Source of the DNA: Rhodeus uyekii
Lineage: Eukaryota > Chordata > Actinopteri > Cypriniformes > Acheilognathidae
Direction: 5' to 3'
Assembly: GCA_037043235.1 (NCBI GenBank)
Contig: JAWRVZ010000057.1
Location: forward strand, 1,875,501 to 1,939,500
DNA: 64,000 nt
The position numbers and the translations under genes were made by a program. Shown here one piece after another: positions 1 to 11,640 of this stretch. The notes under the pieces are model-generated. The model saw nothing but the letters and a program-made list of their open reading frames with translations. It had not been told where the DNA came from and did no database searches. The first letter of the stretch is position 1. Each line of letters begins with the position of its first letter.

Positions 1-40
1 TTAAAAACAAATTTAGTTATTTCACAAAATACACTTTCAG

Positions 41-800
41 GGCATGAAGCTCCCGTTCCACCACATCCCAAAGATGCTCTATTGGGTTGAGATCTGGAGA
101 CTGTGGGGCCATTTTAGTGCAGTGAACTCATTGTCATGTTCAAGAAACCAATTTGAAATGATTCGAGCTTTGTGACATGGTGCATTATCCTGCTGTACGT
201 ATCATCAGAGGATGGGTACACAGTGGTCATAAAGGGATGAACATGGTCAGAAACAATGCTCAGGTAGGCCGTGGCATTTAAACGATGCTCAACTGGCATT
301 AAGGGGCCTAAAGTGTGCCAAGAAAACATCCCCCACACCATTACACCACCACCACCAGCCTGCACAGTGGTAACAAGGCATGATGGATCCATGTTCTCAT
401 TCTGTTTACGCCAAATTCTGACTCGAAATCGAGACTCATCAGACTAGCCAACATTTTTCCAGTCTTCAACTGTCCAATTTTGATGAGCTTGTGCAAATTG
501 TAGCCTCTTTTTCCTATTTGTAGTGGAGATGAGTGGTACCCGGTGGGGGTCTTCTGCTGTTGTAGCCCATCCGCCTCAAGGTTGTGCATGTTGTGGCTTC
601 ACAAATGCTTTGCTGCATACCTCGGTTGTAACGAGTGGTTATTTCAGTCAATGTTGAGGAGTTCAACGTTCAAAGTTCAGGAGATTGTCTTGACCAGGAC
701 CAACCCCTAAATGCATTGAAGCAACTTCCATGTGATTGGTTGATTAGATAATTGCATTAATGAGAAATTGAACAGTTCCTAATAATCCTTTAGGTGAGTG
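41..800 (-). pseudogene. Tc1-like transposon relic with broken transposase
   Basis: Read on the minus strand, this is a vertebrate Tc1-like element. From its 5' end near 800 (terminal motif TTTAGGTGAGTG, then TA at 801-802) it passes through a short untranslated part, then goes straight to mid-transposase sequence. The N-terminal helix-turn-helix region and much of the 5' half are deleted at about 655-660. The catalytic core survives in two frames: about 589-380 (LASLMSLDFESEFGVNRMRT, a degraded DES..W region) and about 392-114 (MDPSCLVTT..VMVWGMFSW..GPLMP). The usual aspartate-containing QDNAPCH segment is damaged near 195, and the C-terminal tail after about 41 is missing, so the distal inverted repeat is absent. 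A frameshift joins the two frames. The element cannot make transposase. It belongs to a different Tc1 family from the copies at 22.4, 36.3 and 40 kb. Confidence 0.9.
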
Positions 801-838
801 TAATTGGTAAAGGTAAAATAAAAACATTTAAGATAAAA

Positions 839-840
<2 letters not shown>

Positions 841-932
<92 letters not shown>
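841..932. repeat. Compound (TA)n-(CA)n-(TA)n microsatellite
   Basis: About 34 bp of TA, about 23 bp of CA and about 33 bp of TA repeats follow one another, just past the 5' end of the Tc1 relic. The reading frame through them encodes only YI/TH repeats and is not a gene. Confidence 0.97.
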
Positions 933-935
<3 letters not shown>

Positions 936-1181
936 TCTTATTTTTATCAATTATTAATAGCATTTTATTGTATTTATTAGTATTATTATTATTATTATAT
1001 AATAATTACTAATTGAAAATTATTAAAAACATATTAATACAGTTGTTTTCAGTTGTTAATTGTAACATTTATTTTATTTCACAAAATAACAATAAAATAA
1101 AATGTATACAAATAATTAATATTATTACATATATGTATTACTTATTTTTGTTATTAAATATAATAATAATAATTATTATTA

Positions 1182-1215
<34 letters not shown>

Positions 1216-1329
1216 TTAGTCATTTAATGTTGTGTTTTTTTAGTAATTGTAATTCACAAAATAAAACAAATTATTTAATTTAATTATTTAATTAATTATA
1301 AAACTATTATTATTATTCATATTATTTAT

Positions 1330-1371
<42 letters not shown>

Positions 1372-1512
1372 CATTATATATATTTATTTATTTGTGAAAT
1401 AAACAACATTTATTGTACAATTGCCAACCAAAAACAAATTTTAATGTGTTGTATAATGATATTAAATAAATAAAATGAATGTAGTTTTTTTCACAAAATA
1501 ATAATAATAAGA

Positions 1513-1547
<35 letters not shown>

Positions 1548-1560
1548 GTCAAAAACTGTT
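933..1560. repeat. AT-rich low-complexity block with (ATT)n tracts
   Basis: Over 600 bases are almost pure A/T, with ATT/AAT trinucleotide runs near 975-1000, 1160-1214, 1328-1372 and 1501-1543. The word TTCACAAAATA recurs near 1078, 1252 and 1490, and also at 20-31 on the far side of the Tc1 relic. That suggests the Tc1 element landed in, or formed beside, a pre-existing AT-rich repeat field. No gene is present. Confidence 0.85.
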
Positions 1561-2541
1561 AAATCCTTTTAAAAATCCTCATGAACACCTGTAGCACTTC
1601 TCAAAGTTAGAGTTGGAATTTGGGTGAAAGAAACGGCGGCACATTCTGCTGACAGGGTGAATTTTGCACGGGTAAACACTTTTCAATTTATTTTCTTTGC
1701 GCACTGTTCTTCATTTATCCAGCTAACGTGTGCACCTCCACAGTGTGTTTGTTTACCTGTGTTCGCTGTTATTTATGGTGTTTGTTGCATGTGCAATTTG
1801 TATAATGTGCTAATAAAACACTCGGAGAGACAGTGCACAATCTGCTTTGCGAATGATAAAGGAGCCGGAATAGGGACGGCCGTTATCTGAGCACTAATCA
1901 GAATTCATATTGTTAACACACTGCCAGCACTTCCAGTGCCTCTACAATATCAGCCATATTATTATCATAGAGCCACTATAAAGGATATTGCCAGCTATGG
2001 CGAGCTCTTATCCACGGGAATGTGGTGTTATTGCTTTTCACATCAGGTCCATATCAGGGTGACGGGACGTCACAGGACACTTCAAGGTAAAGGAGAGCAA
2101 TAAGATCTACAGTAATGGCTGCTTCAGTGAGCACAGAAATAGTTTAGGATGGAAAATAAATGTTTCAGAATATTATGATTTAATCATAATATTTATCCAT
2201 TTTCCCCCAGTACTGAAAACATGACACCAGCATTACAAATAAAAATACCGATGACAAAAGCCAAATTCAGATCTAATAGGAAAGGAAAACCCAGAAGATG
2301 TTCGTGTTGCTCCGAGAGCGATCTTTCGTCGCTTAGTATGGGTCATGAACTGTGAATTCAACTTTACCTTGATCTTTTGACCGATAAGAGGTTGCTATAC
2401 TATAAATAAAATATCCTGTAATTTTCAAAACTTACTTATTATTTCAAAAACTTTTTATTGAAACGACAGGATCATAAAATTGTCTAATTATGACATCATA
2501 ACGCCGTAAAACATTGCCTTTGTAAAAGAAGATCAATGGAC
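1561..2541. other. Single-copy-looking stretch without a gene
   Basis: No transposon ends, exon structure or RNA gene seen. Reading frames are short and unsupported. The part around 1920-2100 is less AT-rich and could be host non-coding sequence. Confidence 0.6.
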
Positions 2542-2593
2542 TTGTGCATTATGGACTGTTTATAAAGCTGTACAAACAGTCCATAATGCACAA
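2542..2593. repeat. Perfect 20-bp inverted repeat (hairpin) beside a SINE
   Basis: Arms 2542-2561 and 2574-2593 are perfect reverse complements (core TGCATTATGGACTG), separated by a 12-nt loop. The right arm abuts the start of the SINE at about 2597. Origin unknown; see findings. Confidence 0.9.
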
Positions 2594-2596
2594 ATC

Positions 2597-2740
2597 TGTA
2601 CATAAGTCAGTAGAGCATTGGTGTTTGCAACGCCAAGGTCATGGGTTCGATCCCAGAGAAAGCAAGAACTGATGCAATGTGTTTCTTGAATGCAATGTAA
2701 GTCACTTTGGATAAAAGTGTCTGCCAAATGCATTTATTTG
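2597..2740 (+). mobile_element. tRNA-derived SINE (cyprinid type)
   Basis: The head is tRNA-like: a degraded A-box region (GTAGAGCATTGG) and a clear B box GGTTCGATCCC at 2644-2654. The tail carries CACTTTGGATAAAAGTGTCTG, typical of cyprinid SINEs I recall as HAmo-like; the family name is from memory. A second copy at 53371-53522 shares TTTGCAACGCCA, the B box, GTGTTTCTTGAATGCAAT and the same tail. SINEs encode no protein and depend on a LINE. The missing 5' end of the tRNA head makes this copy transcriptionally dubious. Confidence 0.85.
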
Positions 2741-4535
2741 CATTCAAAATTTATTTGCCTTAGTCTTATTTATGTTCTCATATCATATATGTATGAAAAA
2801 AACATCCTTGTGTTTACACACACTTGGCTAATAAAGCTCGCTCTGATTTTGATTCTGATTTTCTATGCCTCAAAATCCTGTTTATGTATCAGTGAATCAA
2901 GCCAGTGACTAAACGATCAACTTCCCATCGTTTCTTTTAGTAGTAGCATGAAAATAATCTGATATTTAAATTGTGATTAAATGATATACAGAAAGCTATC
3001 AAAGAACGCTCCCTTTACAATCGCTGAAGCTGTCAATCGCACACAAGTTTATTAGGACGCTTGCCAAAACTCCCGTTTTACAACGAAGCTCTTGCTGTAT
3101 TTACATCGCGTTGCTGCAATGATGATGCGATAACACACGCCTTAAATTTAGGTGCGAGTTGTGACAAACATTATAAGGAATATTATTGAAAATTATACTT
3201 ACAAAGAAAAAAATATACAGTAACTCATAAGAAGCTCATTTTATTTTGATAAACCTGAACACAGTTTGAGGTCTCTTCTGAAACTCTTAAGGAGACAAAT
3301 GAGAGATTAGTCATGTATTTTTTTCTGAGAAAGTCAAAAAAGGGGCAAATGTCATAATATGTTGCCTATTTATGATTTTTCTGACAATAATACTTGCATG
3401 ACTGTAAAATTTCAGAGCATGAAATGTGACACGTAGCGCTAATTCATGTGTGGTGTGTGCTGAAGTGGAGCTAGCTTGCATTTTCCATGAAGATTTCCCA
3501 TCTGTCACCCAATCTGAAGCCTCACAGTCCCCCCAACACCTGGTGAGGCTCTTCGTCTACTTCCTTTCAATCCCTTTCTCCTGGTGCTCATTAGTCTCTG
3601 GGCCTTCACTGGAAGGAAATGACTTTATGAGGCCCTAACGACAACTTCTAATGTGATGCAGAGCAGAGTAATTAAGCATTAGTTTTTTTTGGTTGTTTTT
3701 TTTAAAGAGCAGCATGAGTGATTAAGAAAACAGAAGATCACAAGACGATGGACAGATGCTCTTTTGGCAGTTATATCTTGTCTTTGGGAGTATTATAACA
3801 GAAACACACAAACTATATACAGTTGTGCATTAACAAAAATGCCGCCTCTATCAAAAGCAGTTTGCTAATTGCATTTATTATCCTTCATCGGAAACAGAAT
3901 CCAAACATCCACAAGATGCCAAAACTACTCTGTGTCAATGGCACAATTTCATAAGAGACCAAATTTAAAAATATTATAATTTTCTCTTGCATTTAAATGA
4001 AGTCACCTGCAAAAACCTGGATTATTTGATATAATTTTTGTCTTAGTTTCACAGAAACCGCAGAGACATTGTCACCTGGATGGCTTTACAGCTGGAGTTT
4101 AAGGAATCTGAGAGCAGCGGCGTTCTGGCAGGCCTGAGACGGCCCTCACGGCTTGATGGAATATTTAAGACAAGGACAGACTTCCTCTCTCCATCTGCCC
4201 TGAAAAAACCCACTTCTAATGTGTTAGACAGGTGGCCTGCTGAAACGCCAAATCCACTGGGTCTGAACACGATTAAGAACTCAAATTAGCCCCTGCTGAG
4301 AATATGATTTCTATATTTAGACCTGTCAGTGAAAGAAACAGCAACAAACAATCCAAATGGTGCACCATGGAGCTCCCTGGATCAAATGAGCAGACAGATG
4401 TCAGTCTTTAAACTCAAAGCCAAGCTTCACTTTGAGAGTGCAGAAAAAAATTACAAATTAAACTGACAATGCAAAATAATAAATTAAACTGAAGGCCTAG
4501 GTTTATTTAGAGAGTTATGATTAATGAATCCATCA
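2741..4535. other. Stretch without recognisable gene or element
   Basis: Mixed AT-rich sequence. The moderately GC-richer parts at 3420-3640 and 4060-4290 have overlapping frames on both strands without splice structure or family resemblance, so no gene is called. Confidence 0.6.
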
Positions 4536-4545
4536 CCCAATTCAT
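4475..4545. repeat. Unit 1 of a ~100-bp repeat (interrupted array)
   Basis: The block around GAAGGCCTAGGTTTATTTAG (4491-4510), followed by AGAGAGTTATG, recurs at 5481 and 5582. Spacing between the latter two is 101 bp. Spacing from this one is 990 bp, which drops to 106 bp once the 882-bp element at 4573-5454 and its TA duplication are removed. Confidence 0.8.
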
Positions 4546-4572
4546 CCATCCATCTATCTAGCCATCTATCTA

Positions 4573-5454
4573 CAGTGGAACCCACTTATCTCGAACTCGG
4601 GTAACTCGCCAACCCTATTATGTTGACGTTTTTGAAGTGGAACCGCCAAATTCCCTCATTGTCTTAGGTTATATTCTTTTATGTCGCCGAACCCTGATAT
4701 CTCGAGCACAAAAGAAGGACAAATTCGCCACTTCACATCAGTTATCTCGATCCCCGTGACTAATGATGGTACCGAGTTCAATGCGCATGCGCTGAGTTTG
4801 CGTTGCACGTGCATCACGGTCTGTATGGTCGCTCACTCCAATGTCGCTTCACTCACTCTTGCGGTTCGGTACAGTGCCGCACAGCCGCAGAAGAACTCAC
4901 GCAAAAATCAAGCCTTACAGATGCTATCTTGGAAGAGGAGGCGCAGGAGTTCACCTTCCCTGTCCCAGATTACATTGACATTGACAAAGATGTCGTTACT
5001 GATAGAAGCTTAGAAGCATTTGTTTTCAAGCAGACCGTTAAAGGCAAAAAGCAACAAAGCATTTTAGACTTTGTAAAGAAACCATAATAACCGCGTGTGC
5101 AATACTTTCAGAACTGTGTCCAAGTGAATGACTGTGTTTTGAGTGAATGTGTTTATGTGTGTTGTGACTGTTTACGCTGTGAGTGAAATTGTGTTTGCAA
5201 TGTTGGAGAATATAATTAAAGGTTTGTATCGAGAATGGAAGGTGTTTTTATTGTGTACTGGTAAATCTCTGCTGTTAGTTGGTGCACATATGCCTTTTGT
5301 TGTTAGCAAACATATACAGTGTATGTACATTTTTATAGCATGTCGATCGCATCATCAAACAATTTGCCATTTTGGCTTTTGGTTATCTCAATCATCGGTT
5401 ATCTCGATGCTTTTTTGTAACCCCCGAGGCCGTCGACATAACCGGATTCCTCTA
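4573..5454 (+). mobile_element. Non-autonomous pogo/Tigger-like element
   Basis: The left end CAGTGGAACCCACTTATCTC follows TA (4571-4572). The right end near 5440-5454 is the degraded inverted copy (AACCGGATTCCTCTA) followed by TA, and both subterminal parts contain repeated TATCTCGA motifs. Total about 882 bp. Ends starting CAGT next to TA, with motif-rich subterminal regions, are typical of pogo/Tigger elements of the Tc1/mariner superfamily. The inside keeps only the 3' part of a transposase gene. Confidence 0.85.
4803..5087 (+). pseudogene. C-terminal remnant of Tigger-like transposase
   Basis: The frame ends ...VFKQTVKGKKQQSILDFV and then KKP before its stop. That tail resembles the basic QT/SILDFFKK ending common in Tigger and jerky-like transposases. 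Upstream is an acidic stretch with repeated D/E, as in the linker after the DDE domain. The DNA-binding N terminus and the DDE catalytic core are absent, removed by an internal deletion in the parent element. The first 30 or so residues are probably not native. Non-functional; it matters only for classifying the element. Confidence 0.65.
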
Positions 5455-5534
5455 TATAATAATAATAATAATAATAAACCGAAGGCCAAGGTTTATTTAG
5501 AGAGTTACTGTTAATCAATCAATCACTCACTCAC

Positions 5535-5566
<32 letters not shown>

Positions 5567-5700
5567 TAAATAAACTCAACTGAAGGCAAAGGTTAATTTC
5601 GAGAGTTATGGTTAATGACTGACTGTAATAAATCACTCATATAATAAGTAATATAAATATTAATTATAATATTATACTGTAATAAATAATACATTAAACT
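5455..5700. repeat. AAT tracts and repeat units 2 and 3
   Basis: (AAT)n at about 5455-5477 and 5536-5570 alternates with two units containing GAAGGC..AAGGTT.ATTT.GAGAGTTA (5481 and 5582) and CACTCAC/CACTCAT tails. These continue the array whose first unit lies at 4475-4545. Confidence 0.8.
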
Positions 5701-5704
5701 TCCA

Positions 5705-5727
5705 TCTGTCCATCCATCCATCCATCC

Positions 5728-5809
<82 letters not shown>

Positions 5810-5810
5810 G
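5705..5810. repeat. (CCAT)n-(CTAT)n microsatellite
   Basis: About five CCAT units pass into about twenty CTAT units with no visible interruption. Confidence 0.97.
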
Positions 5811-6525
5811 TCTAAATTGTGACATCAGAAAAAAAACATTGATTCATTTGAACAATTCATTTGAACGTTTGCTTTCCATACCTGCAATCACTTGCTAACC
5901 ATCAGGTATAATAAATGGAAAAGTGGTGGTATAATCTTCTTTTGCATAACTTTTCCCGAAATCTCCCTGTAAAGTTTTCAACCCTGAACGAAATACTACT
6001 GTTTCATTGAAACTAGATAAAAGACTGCCATAATGGATAGAGAGATGTGAAAGGTAGAGGTCACAATGTAAAGAAAATTGCCTGAAATTTTCAAAGATGG
6101 TGAAAAAGTGCTAGACAGAGAAAGCTGGAGAGAACGCAGGGCCAATATAAACAGCACATATCTGGCGCTATTCTACAATGACAGGGTTCAGTCAGGACAC
6201 AAAGCAATCTGAAAAATGCTCACAGAGAGTCATCTTTTTCTATAGATACTGCTCCTGCCTTTCACTGAACGGGCACGTACTGATAACAAAACCCAATAAA
6301 ACATTACCCTAAACTACAGATCTGAAGTTCAACTACTTTACAGCCACTGATGAGGAAACATGACACACAGGAGATTATCTCTCATTGTACTGTGCTCTAT
6401 TATGCCATTTTAAAAAGTAAAAGAGTAATTCTTACCTGTGCAAAACTTCCACTACGATGCTAGGGTGCAATGTAAGTCTATGAGACTTTTCACTTACTTT
6501 ATCAAATCATTAGAGAAGTATTATT
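5811..6525. other. Stretch without recognisable gene or element
   Basis: AT-rich, no inverted termini or repeats seen, no exon-like frame. Confidence 0.6.
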
Positions 6526-6790
6526 TGGTTACACTATATTTCGATAGTCCACATTCGAGATTCTACTAACTATAAGTGACTTTGCAACAACATTGGAGTA
6601 TTAGTAGTCTAGTGAAGTTAGGGTTAGTAGAATAAGTAGGCATGAATTTAAATCTAGTCAGTAGAAGGTCTGTCGGGGAACATCGAAAGAAAGCGTTAGC
6701 AGATATTAAGCAGACAGTCTACTAATACTCTAATGACTGCTAGTTGACATGTAGTTACAAAGTTGGTAGAATGTCTAATGTGGACAATGT
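6526..6790. mobile_element. Cyprinid interspersed repeat (MITE-like), copy 1
   Basis: It starts with GGTTACACTATATTTCGATAG, carries ATTCTACTAACTATAAGTGA and AGTCTACTAATACTCTAATG, and ends near AATGTGGACAATGTCC. The same motifs in the same order form 56818-57130. The two ends are rough inverted repeats (…GATAGTCC / GGAC..). I recall this as one of the commonest anonymous DNA repeats in zebrafish and carp. No coding capacity. Confidence 0.75.
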
Positions 6791-9700
6791 CCAATTTTTG
6801 ACTCAGAAAGATGTAATATTCTGCAAGTTAAATATATTGGGAATGCCATTTTATGCTTTCGTTTAGCGATAATCAAGTAATAATGATCATCAAGAAAAGC
6901 AAAACTAGACTAAGAAAATGTAGCCGCATTTCTTGCAGCGTTCCTTGAAGCCGCCCATGTGGTTGAATGGCATGTGACTGATGTCGCCCAAACGCAGGCT
7001 GATTAATCTCCATTTTTCTGAAGTCTACCTTTTCTTCAGTCCACATGATGTTCCATCCCAAATGAAAGCATGATTAATCCACGTATCTGCGCTGATAGGC
7101 CGCACTAATGGATACGGCCATTAGGGAGTCTGTGAACAGCCTGACAAGGTAACTCATTTGCTGGGGAAAAATAAGTGGTTTGATTTCGACCCACCTCACA
7201 ACGATGACACATTTGGACTTCTCCAAAGTTGCTTCTGCACTTTCATCATCATAATGAGACGATTTCTAACTTTTAATTAAAGCTCAGAGCACCTCTACTG
7301 TAGGCCTCCGAGAATGCTGGGTAATGTCCTCACTCAGAATCGAGAGCGTTAGATTGGTTCGCGTAGCCTCGGGACGGAATCGGGTGGATGATTAGTTAAA
7401 AAATACTTTAGCTTCTCGGATAAACTTTCTGGATGGTGCTTAACTCTTTTTAATTCAAGAATATTGCTCCTGAGACATTTAAAAAGACATAAACAAGGGG
7501 CTTCTGTTTTATTTTGAAGCAGACGCAGTGGTGTTTATGCAATATTTAGTAGCTTTTCATTTAGAGAATAAAAAACGAGTGACCCACTGCGTCCACCTCA
7601 TTCCAAAGCTGATTTGCCAAACCTCTGTCTCATTCTGGCCCCACTTCGCCTGTTTACATAGTGATTTACTGACTGAGATTGACAGATAATTACATCACCC
7701 CAAACAGTCACACGAACGCAAAAGCAAAAGCAAACAGCCACTGCATGAAAAATAACATTTTGACATAGCTGACTGCATTCAACATTTCATATACATCAAT
7801 TCATGCTGTCAGAGTGAGGATAATTTACTTTTTCTACACTATGGCAGAAATTGCACCGACAATATTTTGCATATTCTTAAAGATTTGCCTGTGTATTACT
7901 TTTTACTGTTTGGTAAAAGAATGCTAACACAGTTTCATGCGGGTTTGCATCCAAAGCGTAACCGCAGAGGAGAGAGGAACACAGCATTTGTTTGGAGAGA
8001 AAAAAATCTGTAAAATATGTGATTAAAATCTAGCGTTGCAATGATAACAGTTGCATAAACTATACATTTACTATATAAACTAAAATGATATATTCCACAA
8101 TGTTAATAAATCACTGATCACAATCTCCAGAAAATCAAACACTAATGTGCATTGTAACATTAGATTAACTTCATATTACAACAATGCAATCTGTTCAAAA
8201 TGTCAATATGCTATTGGGCACAATAGTTGTTTGTTTAGCCAACAAGAAACTGAAAGAAACACTAGTCAAGAAAAAAAGACTGTGAAAACACAACTCCGAA
8301 TAAAATGGAAATTCATGCTACTGGTTTTGTTGTGAATGAGTCATACTCTATGCATGTTTAATGTAAATTTCTGCAATTTCTGCAGCACTAGAGTCACCGA
8401 ACAGAATTGCTAAAATAATGACTAATAATAAAACTGATAAATCCAACCAAAACTCACGCCAACATCAATATTTCTGTGTCGGGCTGGTCAGCATGTTCAA
8501 AACAATAGATCCATGTTTTAAAAGCGACATATACATATAAATCTGAGATTGGAGTATTTTTAATTTTAAAAAACGAGTCCATGTCTTTAATATAAAGTAT
8601 GAGCCTCTATTGCAGCCACTGTGGGGGGAAAACACTCCTGTACACTGGAGAAAGTGTATTATCATGTAAATTTATTTAGCGATAAGAATTATTTTTCAGT
8701 TTTTTTAACCCAAATAGGATGGAATAAGCATTACTGAGCGCTAAACACACATGGGTTCAATTCATACTGGAAGCCAGAGGGCACCGTCGAGCAGAAAATA
8801 CACATATGCCACAGAGAAGTCATATAATGAAATCCCTAATGTGAAGCTAGCGCTGTAGTTCAATTAAAAGAAGATAGAAATGCTTTTACTGATTAAACAG
8901 GAAGAAAATAAGCACACAAGTGCAACAATAAAAAGGTTTATTTAATTTCTTCAAGTCTTCTCTGGTATTTTCATAATAAAAAAATCATATTTATAATGCA
9001 ATTTTAATCAACGTAGCCTTTATCACTGTATATAATACTATTAAAAAAAAGTCTGCCTCAACTGACGATATGGGGTAAAAACATGTTTTTAAAAGCAAGT
9101 TATTAAAGTTGTCCTTTTTTGAACAACTGGTTAATGAATGTTTCGTATAACAAGTTTGAGAATATTTTTGACACGTGTTGCTTTTTGAAATGCACGTTAT
9201 AAGTGACTGAAACTCACAGTGTTTTCAGAGATGGAACAGCATTTACTTTTTGTAAAAATAGAAAGAAAAAAATACAAAATCACAGCCGTTGTCATTTCAT
9301 AATCACACTGAACCAAATGCGATTTTGGTTTGATTTTTACACTTACAAAAATGACACACTTCTCCTTTAAGGTTATCAAGCTGAGTATTCTTCTGTCTGT
9401 CGTTTTTGTTTGAGTTGTTAAATGCGTCATCCACTCTGCCTAAACTCTATGCACCTACTGTTTCCTAGTGTATGTCATATGCTAATCTAATAACAGCTCT
9501 AGAACTGATGTTTGCTCTTTCATGCACGATAAAGAGAGCGCAACAGTTTGACGACAGGCAGAAAATAGAGACCCTCCACCTCAGGCCGCAGTCGATGTGT
9601 TTGTGCATTTGCGTGTCTACGCGCTCGCTGGCTTTAATAAACATCGCCGGCATGGATGTTTCTAAGTCGGGGCTCTTTGGCATGGCCCATAATAGCAGTG

Positions 9701-10130
9701 GAGCGGCGGCTCTCACTCTCGCGGCTTGAGAGGCCATTACCCGAGCCAGCGTGCTTTTCCAAGCAGTACGCCACTAGCAGCTATGTTTATTCATGACACA
9801 AGCAGCGAGACCTGCAAGGTGACTACCTGTCAGGAGCTGCCAGCTTCACACAGCTCTCTCACCCTGATTTCATCTGATAGATGGGAGGAACTGGCTGCCG
9901 AGTGAGTGAGCATGTGTGTGTGTGTGTGTGTGTGTGTATAAAGAGTGTGATCTGGGGCTAATTCATTGACATTTGGAGAACACACAGTAATAAGCAATAC
10001 CTGTATGTGTGACGGCGACACATAGAAAAAGTTGGAGAATGAAGAGATGGTCTTGCTACTGTGAATGACATCCATGTCCATACTCATGTTTACTACATAT
10101 AAAATCTGACTTTTGATTAGGGTATCATCA
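6791..10130. other. Long stretch without a gene; possible regulatory sequence
   Basis: No transposon ends or gene seen. Two blocks stand out from the AT-rich background: 6900-7620 and 9465-9790. The second is GC-richer, open on both strands over 250 bases, and contains GCTAATCTAATAAC and GCTTTAATAAACATCG. They look like host sequence rather than repeats and may be conserved non-coding DNA. That is inference only. Confidence 0.5.
9914..9938. repeat. (TG)n microsatellite
   Basis: About 12 uninterrupted TG units. Confidence 0.95.
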
Positions 10131-10360
10131 TTAACTAAAACTAAAACTATTTTTAAAAAAAATTCTACATATAAAAAAAACTATAAAAATTGCAAAAGCA
10201 CATAAACTAAAAAAAAAAAAAAAAGTATTTCAAATATTAATCAAATTAAAACTTTTTGAAAACTTTTTAAAATGCTGCTTATGATTCCAGTACACACTAA
10301 ATAACTAATAACTGAATGACAAATTTTTAAATAAAAAAAATCTCTTCTGTTGACGATACA

Positions 10361-10860
10361 TCTAGGTTACTAACGTAACTTCATTCCCTGAAGTTGGGAA
10401 CGAAAATGTTGCATCAGAACTAAACTGACGAATCGGGACCTCACCTCAGAGCCCAGTCACTTTAGAGTTTAAAGTAAATGAGCCAATGGACAGTGGCATG
10501 CGAGTTTTGCATTACACACCCCACCCCGCGAAGTAGGAATACAAGAAAGCGCACTCACACATTCAAGTTTTCCATTATGGACCCAAGACGTAGTGTCCTG
10601 AGCATTCAGCCGTGGTACAGCAATTGTGCCAACAAGACGTAATGTCTCTGTTCCCTACTTTAGGGAATGGGGGTCACATTAGTAACCAGACCATCAGTCA
10701 CATTCGACATTACATCAGAACTGAACTGACGAATTGGGATCCCTACCAAACGGTACGATTGCTGCCCCTTCCAGCGCTCTGCATAAGCTGCCTAATCCCC
10801 CTGCACCTGCTGGAGCAGAAAAAGGATGGCGCTTAATTGAGACAGAGTGAGACCATTGGA
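10361..10860 (-). repeat. Terminal repeat region of the DIRS-like element
   Basis: Two related segments about 300 bp apart share ACATCAGAACTGAACTGACG-type sequence and a palindrome-like block around GTTACTAACGTAACTTC / TCACATTAGTAACC. No coding content. It marks the recombinase-side end of the element. Confidence 0.65.
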
Positions 10861-11001
10861 TAACAATGGGAAAGCATACCTAATGAAAGGGACACTAATT
10901 AGACCATATCTTGCCCATTGGGAGGTTACATGTAGTGTAACACATGTGGACACACCAACAGGGCAGTGCTATGTATGGACATTCTCTGTGATAGATTCAA
11001 C

Positions 11002-11640
11002 CTAACTGAGAAGCTGTACCGTGGAAGAATATGCATGTGGGATCACCTGTAGGGGAATCACAAAGAGGCAACACTGAGCGGAATGAGCCCTCACTCCAAG
11101 AGAGCACAGCGGGTTTTGGGCCTGATATGACAAGACTATGACGTCCACTATCCAGTGGGCCAACCTCTGCTTGGTTTTAGGATTACAGGAGAGTTGCGTG
11201 AAAAATTCCTGCAGGTCCCCCACGCTCTTAACAGAAGCCAGTGCAGTGAGGAGCGCCAGTATGAGCCAGTCGTTGAGATATTGAGAATCCGAAAGAATGC
11301 ATAGGGCCGCCTTCACAACTTTAATGAAGACAAGGTGACAGGGACAGCTCGAAGGGGAGGACTTTGTCCTGATATGCTCATCCCTCGAATGCAAAGCGCA
11401 GGAATGGCCTGTATCAAGGGAGAATCGAGACATGAACGTACATGTCCTTCAGGATCACTTAATCACTGCAAATCAATCTTGGAGTTGAATGCATCTCTGC
11501 ATCAATATTTTGAACCGGAGCTTGTGAAGGAGCAAGATTCAAAACACTCCAAGATCGGTTGTAACCCACCGATTTTCTTGGGTACAATGGTCTGTAAAAC
11601 CCTAACTTCATTTCGGCGCACAGGGGCCTGTAGCCTGGAT
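11002..11640 (-). pseudogene. DIRS reverse transcriptase / tyrosine recombinase remnant
   Basis: An RT start motif, VPKKIGGLQPIL (about 11588-11553), is followed by a damaged region. A 143-residue frame from 11433 then carries the RT palm box as QYLNDWLILAL at residues 51-61 (about 11283-11251). The expected YLDD is YLND, so a catalytic aspartate is lost. Only about 25 residues later the same frame reads TKQRLAHWIVDVIVLSYQAQ (residues 87-106) and GVRAHSAQ (residues 113-120), which match the C-terminal tyrosine-recombinase part of DIRS polyproteins. The jump from RT to recombinase shows a large in-frame internal deletion that removed RNase H and intervening domains. No active-site tyrosine region is recognisable downstream. 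Confidence 0.8.

Noticed and set aside
2597..2740. tRNA gene
   Set aside because: A B box is present but the cloverleaf cannot be completed, and the tail is that of a SINE; the same applies at 53371.
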